Shown piece by piece: positions 1-8,349 of a stretch of 64,000 bases of DNA (the first letter of the stretch is position 1; the number at the start of each line of letters is the position of its first letter). The stretch covers positions 1 through 64,000 of the forward strand of contig NZ_JBGRUO010000026.1 in assembly GCF_041537905.1 (NCBI RefSeq), written 5' to 3'. The translations under genes were made by a program, and so were the position numbers. Origin of the DNA: Ruegeria_C sp041537905. Its GTDB lineage: Bacteria > Pseudomonadota > Alphaproteobacteria > Rhodobacterales > Rhodobacteraceae. Under the pieces are notes generated by a model. That model saw nothing but the letters and a program-made list of their open reading frames with translations. It was not told where the DNA came from and made no database searches.

Positions 1-51
1 GACCTGGAAAACGTTCTTGGCCAAATCAACGCCGATTGTGGTAACTTGCAT
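1..51 (-). CDS. IS110-family transposase, N-terminus only (runs off the window)
   Basis: The reverse strand from base 51 to the left edge encodes MQVTTIGVDLAKNVFQV. This is the typical opening of IS110-family DEDD transposases, where the first catalytic Asp sits in the GVDLAK motif (Asp9 here). ATG at 51-49 is the start; the rest of the gene lies outside the window. Only 17 residues are visible, so activity cannot be judged. It is a different copy from the decayed element at 530-1688, whose N-terminus differs, and it shares its orientation with the C-terminal relic at 1922-2125. Function by family: RuvC-like recombinase that moves the element. Confidence 0.75.
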   Translation of the reverse strand, partial: MQVTTIGVDLAKNVFQV

Positions 52-529
52 GGGGTGGCTCCTCTCAAAAGCAGACTTAGACACCCGCACTATGGCGCAT
101 TGCGACGCCGGTTGGAGCAGGAGCCATCCACCCAATCAGCAATGCGAAAGCTGCGATGCAGCATCCGGAAGGTGCACTGAGTGTCCTCTGTGGGTGGCGC
201 CTGCATTGCAAGTGTTTTCTGGTGATTTCTGCGATCATTTTCGTCAGTACCGTCGTCTGTCCGGCCTCACATGATGATGTCTCCGTCAATAGTATAGTTT
301 CTTCATTGGAATCCGAGGCGAGCTCTCTTCCGACAGACCCCTGTCTGTAAACCTCACATTCGGCGGGATCCTGATCCCAACCACTGTCCCGCATACGGGA
401 CCGGAGAACTCCAAAGGAACGGCGCCACTCTGTGATGACGGCATCAATTGTGCCATGCCGGACAACGGCGACGTACCCTCGGTTACCAGGCGGCTATGCC
501 GTCGCAGAGCAACCTGATTTCGCTGATTG
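52..529. other. Non-coding stretch between two IS110 elements
   Basis: No convincing protein gene. Short frames exist on both strands but lack family resemblance and ribosome sites. The part nearest base 52 is the non-coding end upstream of the left transposase; in IS110 elements such ends can encode a guide (bridge) RNA. A small perfect hairpin, ACAGAC-CCCT-GTCTGT, lies at 333-348. The part nearest 529 is the non-coding tail behind the decayed element. Element boundaries could not be fixed by eye. Confidence 0.4.
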
Positions 530-1688
530 TCAACTTGCGGGTTTCATTGTCGCTCCTTGCGGGACTATCCCGTGGGTGGCAAACCGCCAAAGGGCAATCA
601 GCAGCTTCTGGGCGAGTGCAACAATCATTACTTTCCGCACCCGCCGACCGGTCTGACCTGTTCGCTCCCGGAACCAGACAACCTGCTCCGCTCCGGGCTG
701 GTAACGCAGCCAGAGCCAGGCCAGTTCTACCATGGTCGTTCTTAGTCTCCGGTTCCCGGCTTTCCCGATCCCTTGCTCATGTTTTACCCCTCCACTGTTG
801 TAGGGTGTCGCCGTCAGGCCAGCATACGATCCCAACGCCTTGCCATTGGCAAAGTGGCGCACGAAGGCCTCGCGAACCAGCACGGTGGCGCTCTGCACCC
901 CAATACCGCGTAGTTGGCAAAGCTGCTGGATCATTTCGCCCGCCTTATCCTCAGCGGGTTCCTTAACCACGGCATCACGTTCCCGTTCCAGCTGAGCGAT
1001 TTGGGTGAGGACGAGCTCGAGCCTGGTTAAAAGCCGTTCAATTTTTTGCAAATGCATTCGGAGGCAATGGTTCACCCAGACCGGTGCGCAAGTCCAGCAA
1101 TCGGCGTCGTCGACTTTGGAGAAGAGGGTTGTAACCTTCCACGCCCAGCGTTGCCAGGACGGCGTCGATCCGGTTTGCCAGCGCAACGCGCTCGGAGATC
1201 AACCCCGTTCGCTCGCGCACGCATCGGCGTGCATCCTCGTCGGCTTCGTCCGGGATCGGTACCATAGAGCAGACCCGAGGTTCTCAGCGCAACCACGCCA
1301 TCAGAGTGCGGAGAAGCAACTCGGCATCAATCCCGTCGGATTTGGCGCGACGCATGCGGCGATCCACTGGGACACCCGAAGGCTGAATGACGTGGACTGT
1401 GACATCCTTTGAGGTCAGCCATCGCGCCAACCAGAAGCCGCACCACCCAGCTTCATAAGTCGCGATCACACGATCGACACGACTATCAGCTGCCGCGGCC
1501 CGGCTCCGATACTCGTCAATCGCCGCTTCAAGGGCCAGTTTATCGGGCGCGATGGTTTTCCTGGTTCTGGATTGCGGCAGGCCCGGCACTTGTGCCGCGA
1601 GAACCCACGACTTGCTGCTGAGTTCAAAGGCGAGGGCCAGCGTGCTTTCGTAATGAACGGGTTTCGGCATATTGAGTGGCTGTAACAT
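530..1688 (-). pseudogene. IS110-family transposase, broken by an in-frame stop and a frameshift
   Basis: Reading leftwards from ATG 1688-1686 the product begins MLQPLNMPKPVHYESTLA. It carries the N-terminal block of this subgroup (FELSSKSWVLA, EAGWCGFWLARW, VDRRMRRAKSDGIDAE) and later the C-terminal block RGIGVQSATVLVREAF with GSYAGLTATPYNSGG. Two lesions break it. First, TGA at 1286-1284 replaces a codon where relatives have Gly (AWLR-stop-EPRVCSM, same frame on both sides). Second, the frame changes at a run of six A (reverse strand, about 1041-1047), so one frame ends at FAKN-stop while the other continues LQKIERLL to base 530. Full-length coding potential would be about 385 residues. It is almost certainly inactive, although its non-coding ends could still be mobilised in trans. 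Confidence 0.85.
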
Positions 1689-1834
1689 GATCAGATCTCC
1701 TCTTCTTGACGGCGCGCAGTCTATCCTCCTAGCGCCCCTCATCATGAGATCTATTAGCGCAGGGCACGCGGCTGCTGGCCCTGATGAATTCCGCGAGCAA
1801 GGTTCCAATCGGCTTATCGACCTCGGAGGGCCGC

Positions 1835-1853
1835 GGACACTCCCGGAGTGTCC
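1835..1853. repeat. Perfect 9-bp inverted repeat upstream of the decayed IS110 gene
   Basis: GGACACTCC (1835-1843) and GGAGTGTCC (1845-1853) are exact reverse complements around one central C. The palindrome lies about 150 bp upstream of the transposase start at 1688, in the non-coding flank of the element. It could be part of an IS end, a folded guide RNA or a remnant terminator. It has no T-run on either side. Confidence 0.6.
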
Positions 1854-1921
1854 TTGCTCGTAGTTGACTTATTTCCGCATCATCACTTCAACGTCTTGCA
1901 TCTCGTAGACAGCCAGCGTGG

Positions 1922-2125
1922 TTACAACGCTGGTTGCCGGTATTCCTGTTTCTTCGTGAGCATCGCCCAGATGGCCCGAGCGGCCTTGTTGGCCATGGCC
2001 ACGGTTGCTAACCTTGGAGGCTGTCGGTCCAACAGGGCGATTGTCCATGGATCTACGCGGTCCGGATTATCCTTCATATGCCTCAGTCGTGCCGTCATGC
2101 CTGCTACCAATAGGCGTCGGACGAG
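1922..2125 (-). pseudogene. IS110-family transposase C-terminal relic
   Basis: The reverse strand from about 2125 to the stop at 1922-1924 encodes a tail typical of the IS110 family: LVRRLLVAGMTA, then DPWTIALLDRQPP, then ATVAMANKAARAIWAML and EYRQPAL. Upstream residues in the same frame do not resemble the transposase, so only about the last 66 residues remain. The tail resembles the subgroup whose N-terminus appears at 1-51, but orientation and order (C-terminal piece to the right of an N-terminal start, both leftward) mean the two are not halves of one interrupted gene. Confidence 0.7.
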
Positions 2126-2427
2126 GACGAAGCCGCTGTGGCGGCAGGGGCGCTTTTGGTTGGTGTATTGCGATGATCTGACGGTCTGGATTTTGGGACT
2201 GGGCGCGTCTGTATACCAATTGATTATCGTCTTACTCAGGTCGTTGTTTGTCGGTAGAGGCGGTAACTGCGCCAAAAAAGTGTTTGATCCCACGGTTTGA
2301 TGGTGTGATCCTTTCGTTGGAATGGAAGGAAGCAATATGGGACAAATTCGTCATGGCAGCTTGACCTGTTGGACGAATGTCGGGTTCCGGGCTCATCAAC
2401 TATCGTGAGGATGCACTACTATCTTCA

Positions 2428-3009
2428 ATGAATGAATTTGAAACCCTGAAATCCGAGATGCGTGCCTGCTCTCTTTGCAAAAATCTGCCGCTTGGACCCA
2501 ACCCGCTATTTCAGCTGAGCGAACAGGCGAGAATCCTGATTGTTGGGCAGGCGCCCGGCCGTATTACACATGCCAAGGGGCGTCCGTTCGATGATCCGTC
2601 AGGTGATCGGCTACGCAACTGGTTGGCGATCGACAAGGACAGGTTTTATTCGGACCCCAAGATAGGCATATTCCCGATGGCTTTATGTTTCCCTGGCAGA
2701 GGGGCAGGTGGCGATAAGCCGCCACGTAAAGTTTGCGCGACGACCTGGCGCGCTCCGGTCCTAGGGGCATTGCAGGATGTACGACTCACCTTGATCTTGG
2801 GCGCATATGCGATTGCATGGCATGCGCCATCGCTTAGAGGACTGTCCGTAGCAGACGCGGTATCGCGGTCAGGTGAGCGTGACGACGGAAATTTCATCCT
2901 CCCGCACCCGAGCCCGCGAAACAACCGGTGGCTCAAAAACAACCCTTGGTTTGAGGCAGACATTGTGCCGCGCATACAGCGAAGTGTGTATTCTCTATTG
3001 AACAGCTAG
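2428..3009 (+). CDS. Uracil-DNA glycosylase superfamily protein
   Basis: A 193-residue protein with the layout of small uracil-DNA-glycosylase-like proteins. An N-terminal Cys pair (C14, C17) is followed by GQAPG at 40-44, the loop that holds the water-activating segment in this superfamily. An FDDPSGDRLRNWL segment follows, and near the C-terminus HPSPRNN, the His motif of the DNA-intercalating loop. The predicted role is base excision of uracil or related lesions; the exact family and activity are not settled by the sequence. ATG 2428 was chosen because homology begins there; an earlier in-frame ATG at 2377 would add 17 unrelated residues. It stands alone, between IS remnants and the SseB gene. 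Confidence 0.75.
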   Translation: MNEFETLKSEMRACSLCKNLPLGPNPLFQLSEQARILIVGQAPGRITHAKGRPFDDPSGDRLRNWLAIDKDRFYSDPKIGIFPMALCFPGRGAGGDKPPRKVCATTWRAPVLGALQDVRLTLILGAYAIAWHAPSLRGLSVADAVSRSGERDDGNFILPHPSPRNNRWLKNNPWFEADIVPRIQRSVYSLLNS

Positions 3010-3063
3010 GTGGACCAGGTGGCCAGGTTCTGCGGGTTGGTGGTCGAATACGGGACGTGATAA

Positions 3064-3852
3064 ATGACTGAGCAAACAGCGCTGGATGTCGCCCATGCGG
3101 CGATGGAGCAGGATGGCGCGGATGATGCCGCCCGGTTGCGGTTTTTCGAACGGCTGGCCGATAGTGAGCTGTTCCTGCTGCTGACGCAGGAGGCACAGGG
3201 CGATGAGATCTCGCCAGAGCTGTTTGATGTGGCGGATGGTCGTTTCGTGCTGGTGTTCGACCGCGAAGAGCGGCTGGCCCGTTTCGCCGGGCGGCCCGCG
3301 CCTTACGCAGCGCTGTCGGGCCGGGTGCTGGCCGGGATGCTGGCGGGGCAGGGGGTCGGGCTTGGCCTCAATCTGGATGTGGCGCCTTCGGCACAACTGA
3401 TACCGGGCGAGGCGGTGGACTGGCTGCTGGACACGCTGGCTCAGCAACCCGATCAGGTGGAGGGTCACATCGCCGAACTGCACGCGCCTGCGGGCCTGCC
3501 GGAACGTCTGTTGACGGCACTTGACGCGAAACTGGCCACGGCCGCAGGTCTGGCGCAATCGGCTTATCTGGTTGGGGTGACCTATCAGGGCGGGGGCCGC
3601 GGTCATCTTCTTGCCTTCGTGGATGCCCCCGAGGGCGCGCGCGAGGCGCTGGCCAAGGCAGCCTCGGAGGCGCTGACCTTTTCCGGTATCGAAGCCGGTT
3701 CAATGGATGTGGGTTTCTTTGCCGCCAGCGACCCCATGGCGGCAAAGCTGGCGCGACACGGGTTGCGCTTTGATTTACCGCAGCCTGAGCCGCTGGCAAC
3801 AGCACCCGCAGCGCCCGGCATGGACCCGGAAAAGCCGCCGGTGCTCAAGTAA
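3064..3852 (+). CDS. SseB family protein
   Basis: A 262-residue soluble, acidic protein. The N-terminal half (residues about 8-120) matches the SseB N-terminal domain: a helical start with ELFLLL, then ISPELFDVADGRFVLVFDREERLARFAG and a PYAALSGRVLA segment. The C-terminal half is the less conserved SseB-like region, ending in a Pro/Ala-rich tail. In enterobacteria SseB names an enhanced-serine-sensitivity locus, but the molecular role in alphaproteobacteria is unknown. It has its own position 55 bp after the glycosylase-like gene, in the same direction, and is convergent with the YghU-like gene. Confidence 0.75.
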   Translation: MTEQTALDVAHAAMEQDGADDAARLRFFERLADSELFLLLTQEAQGDEISPELFDVADGRFVLVFDREERLARFAGRPAPYAALSGRVLAGMLAGQGVGLGLNLDVAPSAQLIPGEAVDWLLDTLAQQPDQVEGHIAELHAPAGLPERLLTALDAKLATAAGLAQSAYLVGVTYQGGGRGHLLAFVDAPEGAREALAKAASEALTFSGIEAGSMDVGFFAASDPMAAKLARHGLRFDLPQPEPLATAPAAPGMDPEKPPVLK

Positions 3853-3905
3853 GCACTGCTTCCGTTCTGCGGGCGCGACCCGTCAAGACCGCGCCGCAGG
3901 GCCGA

Positions 3906-4784
3906 TCACTCTGCTGCCGGTTCCAGCTTGTCCTGGGTGCGATGCTCGAAATCGCTGGCGTCATGGCGCTCGTGCAGCTGGGTATGGGGTTCGCCAAAGG
4001 CTCGGTTGACCATGCGGCCGCGTTGGACCGCCGGGCGCGCGTCGATCTTTTTGGCCCATTTCATTACGTTTGCGTAGCTGCTCACATCCAGAAATTCTGC
4101 TGCGTCATAGAGCCGACCGAGCACCAACTGACCATACCACGGCCAGATCGCCATATCTGCAATGGTGTACTCATCGCCCGCGATATACTCCTTCTCCGCC
4201 AGTTCGCGCTCCAGCACGTCAAGCTGGCGCTTGGTTTCCATCGCGAAACGGTTGATCGGGTATTCCCATTTCTCGGGCGCATAGGCGTAGAAGTGGCCAA
4301 AGCCGCCGCCCAGGTAAGGCGCGCTGCCCATCTGCCAGAACACCCAGTTCATCACCTCGGTGCGCGCCGGGCCCTCTTTGGGCAGGAACTCACCGAACTT
4401 TTCGGCAAGATGAAACAGGATCGAGGCGCTTTCGAACACCCGTAACTCGCCATCGCCAGAACGATCCAAAAGGGCGGGGATTTTTGAATTGGGGTTGGCT
4501 CCGACAAAGCCGCTGCTGAACTGGTCCCCTTCGCCAATATTGATCAGCCAGGCATTGTATTCCGCACCGGAATGCCCAAGGGCCAGCAACTCTTCCAGCA
4601 TGACCGTGACCTTAACGCCGTTGGGGGTCGCCAGGGAGTACAACTGTATCGGGTGGTCTCCGGTCGGTAGGTCCTTGTCATGGGTCGGGCCGGCGATGGG
4701 CCGGTTGATAGAGGCAAAGCGCCCGCCGCTTTCTGCGTCCCAGGTCCAGACTGTAGGCGGGGTGTAGGTCGATTGGTCGGTCAT
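3906..4784 (-). CDS. yghU: Glutathione S-transferase, YghU-type (glutathione-dependent disulfide-bond oxidoreductase)
   Basis: A 292-residue protein beginning MTDQSTYTPPTVWTWD, as in E. coli YghU. It has the YghU-type N-terminal extension, a thioredoxin-like GST domain (IQLYSLATPNGVKVTVMLEEL, NPNSKIPALLD, VFESASILFHLAEKF) and an all-helical C-terminal domain with YIAGDEYTIADMAIWPW. This class binds two glutathiones and reduces disulfides in the cytosol. ATG 4784 is preferred over 4799, five codons upstream, because it gives the family N-terminus. It is convergent with sseB and divergent from the YHS-protein gene; nothing suggests an operon. Confidence 0.88.
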   Translation of the reverse strand: MTDQSTYTPPTVWTWDAESGGRFASINRPIAGPTHDKDLPTGDHPIQLYSLATPNGVKVTVMLEELLALGHSGAEYNAWLINIGEGDQFSSGFVGANPNSKIPALLDRSGDGELRVFESASILFHLAEKFGEFLPKEGPARTEVMNWVFWQMGSAPYLGGGFGHFYAYAPEKWEYPINRFAMETKRQLDVLERELAEKEYIAGDEYTIADMAIWPWYGQLVLGRLYDAAEFLDVSSYANVMKWAKKIDARPAVQRGRMVNRAFGEPHTQLHERHDASDFEHRTQDKLEPAAE

Positions 4785-5040
4785 CAGCAGGTCATCCATT
4801 TCTTGCAGGGCACCACAAGCCCGCGACCCGCAGCTAATACCGTCGCGGCCAAAGTCCAACCCCATCCAGCGTATTTCGGGCCCGGTTTGAAACATTTCGG
4901 CAGGTTGGGCTCACGAAATCTCGTGCCATGTCACAGCGCCGCGAGGGGGGCTTCGCAAGTGCTGCAAAGCTCCTATTGTCAGTGTCACGCTGGTCACGCG
5001 CCGGCATCTTGATGCAACAACCCCTCAGAGGACCCGATAT

Positions 5041-5562
5041 ATGAAACGTTTTGCCTTTGCTCTTGTGACCGCCGCGACCACAGCGCTGGCGCTTCCCGCT
5101 TTTGCGGGGCCGCAATATCTTGACGATACCGGCTTTGCTGTTTCGGGCTATGATGTTGTCGCCTACCGCGATCTTCCGCAGGCGAAAGTCGGCCAGTCCC
5201 AGCCCGAAGGTGTCAAGGGCAGCACCGAGTTCACCGCCGAATACAATGGTGCCACCTTTGCCTTTACCAACGCGGAAAACCGTGACAAATTCCAGTCCAA
5301 CCCCGCTTTCTATGCGCCGCAATATGACGGGCATTGTGCCTATGGCGTGTCGCGCGGCGGCAAGGTGCCGGGCAACCCGAACCTGTGGCGCATCGTCGAT
5401 GACAAGCTCTATCTGAACATCACGCCAAATGTCGTCACCTTCTGGGAAGAGAACATTCCCGGCAATATCGATCTGGCGCAAGGTAACTGGCCCGGCATTG
5501 AGGCAGACACAGCCTCGACCAACCCGATCCCGAATTTCGAATCTGCGGCTCCGGTCAAGTAG
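5041..5562 (+). CDS. Exported YHS-domain protein
   Basis: A 173-residue protein with a Sec-type signal peptide (MKRFAFALVTAATTALALPAFA, cleavage expected after AFA at 22). The mature part is a YHS-like domain: GYDVVAYRDL near residue 37, FTAEYNGATFAFTNAENRDKF, and PQYDGHCAYGVSRGG around 100. YHS proteins of this exported type are common in marine alphaproteobacteria; metal binding is suspected but not shown. A strong intrinsic terminator follows at 5593-5620, so it is probably monocistronic. Confidence 0.8.
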   Translation: MKRFAFALVTAATTALALPAFAGPQYLDDTGFAVSGYDVVAYRDLPQAKVGQSQPEGVKGSTEFTAEYNGATFAFTNAENRDKFQSNPAFYAPQYDGHCAYGVSRGGKVPGNPNLWRIVDDKLYLNITPNVVTFWEENIPGNIDLAQGNWPGIEADTASTNPIPNFESAAPVK

Positions 5563-5592
5563 TCGCGTCGTTACCCCCCTTGTAAACAGTTT

Positions 5593-5620
5593 GCGCCCGG
5601 TCATTTCACCGGGCGCTTTT
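5593..5620 (+). terminator. Intrinsic terminator after the YHS-protein gene
   Basis: GCGCCCGGT (5593-5601) pairs perfectly with ACCGGGCGC (5608-5616) across a 6-nt loop and is followed by TTTT. It sits 30 bp past the stop of the YHS gene. Confidence 0.88.
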
Positions 5621-5777
5621 GTATTGATCATCCCTCTGACAACCCCGAAAAATTGCTCGCCCTATGCGTGCGCGCTTAAAAGGTATAGCCTGACCGGCGA
5701 GCGGAGGGGGCTTTACGGATTCGCCATGAAGCCCCTTTACTGTGTTCGTCTATGTGCCAGTCGAAGGGAATCCGGCG

Positions 5778-6755
5778 ATGAAAAGGCTAACGATCTATCA
5801 GTTGAATACCGATCCGCTCGGCAGCGCCAATGTTACGGTTCTGGATGCTTTTCAGGTCGATATCGTCGATACGGATGATTTTCTTGAAAACCCGGACGCG
5901 GACGGGAACCCGCAATTGGACGTGACCGGGATTCCCGGTTTCATCGGGAATTCAACATCGTTCCAGGTTTTTGAGACATATAGCGGAAATGTCGGAACGG
6001 AGCCTGTTACCTTCACGCTTCTGCAATGGCAGGGCACACCATACATGGTCCTGACTGCCGGATCGGTGGAGGTTGGGGAAACGGTTACGGGCACCAACAA
6101 TGTCATCGTGAATGCGCCGCCAGCGGAATACGATACCTTGCCGGATTTTGTGTGTTTCGTTGCGGGTTCACTGATCCTGACCCCGGACGGCGCGCGCCGG
6201 ATTGAAACGCTGAAACCCGGGGACGAGGTCATTACGGCAGATGGGTCCGCCAAGCGGGTTCGCTGGGTGGGCAGGCGGCGCTTGCCTGCGCATGAGTTGC
6301 GCAACAATCCGCATCTCACGCCTGTGCGAATCAAGGCGGGTGCGTTTGGGCCGGATCGTCCGGCGCGCGATCTGCAGGTGTCGCCGCAGCACCGATTGCT
6401 GGTGACCGCCGCCGAGCTTGAGGTCTGTTTCGGAGATGCGGTCATGCTGGCCCCAGCCAAGGCGTTGATAGATGGCGCGCGGATCTGTCAGGAGCCGATC
6501 GAGGCCGGCGTGGAATATGTCCACCTGCTTTTCGATCAGCATGAGCTGGTGCAGGTCGAAGGGATCTGGTCGGAATCGCTCTATCCCGGAGATTGCACTG
6601 TGGAGGCGATGCCGGAACGCTCCCTGCGTGAGTTAGATATGCTGTTTCCCGATCTTAGGGCAGGCGCCGGATCCGTGGCCTTTCCAGTTCTGAAACCGTT
6701 CGAGGCCAATATCTTCAAGGAAAAGTTGCAGCTTTGCGCACCTCGGCTCCCGTGA
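5778..6755 (+). CDS. Hint (Hedgehog/intein) domain protein
   Basis: A 325-residue protein with two parts. Residues 1-120 are acidic and repeat-like (FETYSGNVGTEPVTFTLLQW), with no recognised fold. Residues 126-270 are a Hint_2-type domain: it opens CFVAGSLILTPDGARRIE with Cys126 at the expected autoprocessing position, continues LKPGDEVITADG, and carries SPQHRLLV with His205, as in Rhodobacterales Hint proteins. Such domains can self-cleave, but the catalytic outcome here is unproven. ATG 5778 was chosen over an upstream GTG at 5742 because GGGAA precedes it. A terminator follows. No toxin or secretion partner is adjacent. Confidence 0.8.
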   Translation: MKRLTIYQLNTDPLGSANVTVLDAFQVDIVDTDDFLENPDADGNPQLDVTGIPGFIGNSTSFQVFETYSGNVGTEPVTFTLLQWQGTPYMVLTAGSVEVGETVTGTNNVIVNAPPAEYDTLPDFVCFVAGSLILTPDGARRIETLKPGDEVITADGSAKRVRWVGRRRLPAHELRNNPHLTPVRIKAGAFGPDRPARDLQVSPQHRLLVTAAELEVCFGDAVMLAPAKALIDGARICQEPIEAGVEYVHLLFDQHELVQVEGIWSESLYPGDCTVEAMPERSLRELDMLFPDLRAGAGSVAFPVLKPFEANIFKEKLQLCAPRLP

Positions 6756-6779
6756 GAGCCAAACGTTGTAGCGAAAATC

Positions 6780-6812
6780 AAAGACCCCGCGCTGGACCGG
6801 CGCGGGGTCTTT
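6780..6812. terminator. Bidirectional terminator between the Hint gene and gcrA
   Basis: AAAGACCCCGCGC (6780-6792) is the exact reverse complement of GCGCGGGGTCTTT (6800-6812), with a 7-nt loop and T-tracts readable on both strands. It lies between two convergent genes and can serve both. Confidence 0.88.
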
Positions 6813-6840
6813 GCAGTGTTGGTGATTGGCTGAGCGCGCC

Positions 6841-7413
6841 TTAGCGGCGGCGGTCGCGGCGGGCGCTCATCGGCTGAAACGCCACGCCCACATGCGCCTC
6901 GCAATAGGGTTTGCCCTGCTGTACGGGCAGGCCGCAGAACCAGAAATCTTCGGTCGCGGGGTCGCCCACGGGCCATTTGCAGGTACGCTCGGTCAGTTCC
7001 ATCAGGCTGATCTTCTTGGCCTTTTTCTCGACCTCGTTGACCTTGGCCAGTGCCTCGGGGCTGATTTCATTGGCCGAGGGCTGCGGTGGCAGCGGTTGGC
7101 CCGCCGGAATGATCTGCTTGCGCGGCGGCAATGGTTTGACTTCGGCGGCGGACGCAGGCTCAGGCGCCGGACGCGCCGGCTCGGTCTTGGGCGCGGGTTT
7201 GGGCTTGGCCTCGGCCTTGGGCGCGGGCTTTTCCTTTGGCTCGGCCTTGGCGGGGGCTGCCCCGCCAGTACGGTTCGACAGGCCCAGACGATGCACCTTG
7301 CCGATCACCGCATTGCGCGTGACACCACCCAGTTCTTTGGCGATCTGACTGGCCGACTGACCTTCGCCCCACATTTTCTTGAGCAGTTCCACACGCTCGT
7401 CTGTCCAGGACAT
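6841..7413 (-). CDS. gcrA: GcrA cell cycle regulator
   Basis: A 190-residue protein with the GcrA layout. The N-terminal DNA-binding domain reads MSWTDERVELLKKMWGEG...SASQIAKELGGVTRNAVIGKVHRLGLSNR. A long Ala/Pro/Lys-rich linker follows (about residues 50-120). The C-terminal zinc/sigma-interacting region has CKWPVGDP, FWFCG and YCEAHVGVAFQP. In alphaproteobacteria GcrA binds sigma-70 and acts at CcrM-methylated promoters of cell-cycle genes. ATG 7413 gives the canonical MSWTDERV start, with AAAGG upstream. The gene is divergent from the ABC-2 permease, 126 bp away. Confidence 0.95.
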   Translation of the reverse strand: MSWTDERVELLKKMWGEGQSASQIAKELGGVTRNAVIGKVHRLGLSNRTGGAAPAKAEPKEKPAPKAEAKPKPAPKTEPARPAPEPASAAEVKPLPPRKQIIPAGQPLPPQPSANEISPEALAKVNEVEKKAKKISLMELTERTCKWPVGDPATEDFWFCGLPVQQGKPYCEAHVGVAFQPMSARRDRRR

Positions 7414-7539
7414 GGCTTGCCTTTCAAAGCGGGAAAGCGGCCCCTGACGGCGCCGCCTTCGAAATATTACCTGACGCCCTATTCTAATCACTGCCGCCTG
7501 AGTTACAAGGCAGATCGGCATCAGATTCGGAGCCAGACC

Positions 7540-8343
7540 ATGCATGACCCTTCAGTACTAGGCGAGCGCCGCTTCGGGCGGGTGAACTGGCTGGGGCTTT
7601 ATACCCTGGCGCAGCGCGAAACTCGTCGCTTTCTGTCAGTCTGGACACAGACCATTCTTGCACCGCTGGTAACGGCAGGCCTGTTCATTCTGATCTTTTC
7701 GATCGCCATCGGGCCGGGGCGGCCTGACGTGATGGGCGTGCCGTTCCTGACCTTTCTGGCGCCGGGCATCCTGACCATGACGGTGATCCAGAACGCCTTT
7801 GCCAATACCTCCTCCTCGGTGATGATCGCGAAAGTGCAGGGCAATATCGTCGACACGCTGATGCCGCCTCTGTCCGCGACCGAGATCTTGCTGGGTTATC
7901 TGGCAGGTGGCGTGGCCCGTGGCGTGCTGGTGGCGCTGGCGATCGCCTGCGGCATGGCGCTGGTGCTGGGGGTGGTACCGCATCACCCGGTGCTGGCGCT
8001 GGTCTTTGTCGCGCTGGGGTCGGTGTTCATGGGGTCGCTGGGGCTGGTGGCTGCGATCTTCGCCACCAAGTTCGACCAGATGGCTGCAATCACCAATTTC
8101 ATCGTTACCCCCTTGGCGTTTCTGTCGGGCACCTTCTATTCGGTGCAGGCACTGCCGCCGGTTCTGAACGTGATCACCCATATCAACCCGGTCTTCTACC
8201 TGATCGACGGCGTGCGGTTCAGCGTGATCGGTGCGTCTGACAGCCCGCCCGTTTTGGGTCTCGCGATCTGCCTGTTGGCAACGCTGGCGGTCTGCGCCCT
8301 TGTCTGGCGGATGCTGCAAAGTGGGTACCGCCTCAAGGCATGA
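7540..8343 (+). CDS. ABC-2 type transporter permease
   Basis: A 267-residue integral membrane protein with about six transmembrane helices. The N-terminal amphipathic helix (LGLYTLAQRETRRFLSVWTQTILAPLV) and the VIDGVRFS-like stretch near the end (NPVFYLIDGVRFSVIG) match the ABC2_membrane family, YadH-like branch. The partner ATPase is expected elsewhere, since neither neighbour is one. The substrate cannot be inferred. The same frame stays open far upstream to 6826, but that part is the mirror image of gcrA, so ATG 7540 is taken as the start. Confidence 0.85.
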   Translation: MHDPSVLGERRFGRVNWLGLYTLAQRETRRFLSVWTQTILAPLVTAGLFILIFSIAIGPGRPDVMGVPFLTFLAPGILTMTVIQNAFANTSSSVMIAKVQGNIVDTLMPPLSATEILLGYLAGGVARGVLVALAIACGMALVLGVVPHHPVLALVFVALGSVFMGSLGLVAAIFATKFDQMAAITNFIVTPLAFLSGTFYSVQALPPVLNVITHINPVFYLIDGVRFSVIGASDSPPVLGLAICLLATLAVCALVWRMLQSGYRLKA

Positions 8344-8349
8344 GGGGGA

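Noticed and set aside
1041..1047. Programmed frameshift in the IS110 gene at A6
   Set aside because: An in-frame TGA upstream already breaks the gene, and IS110 enzymes are normally made from one frame.
6826..7539. Long upstream extension of the ABC-2 permease frame
   Set aside because: It is the mirror image of gcrA; the permease family begins at 7540.
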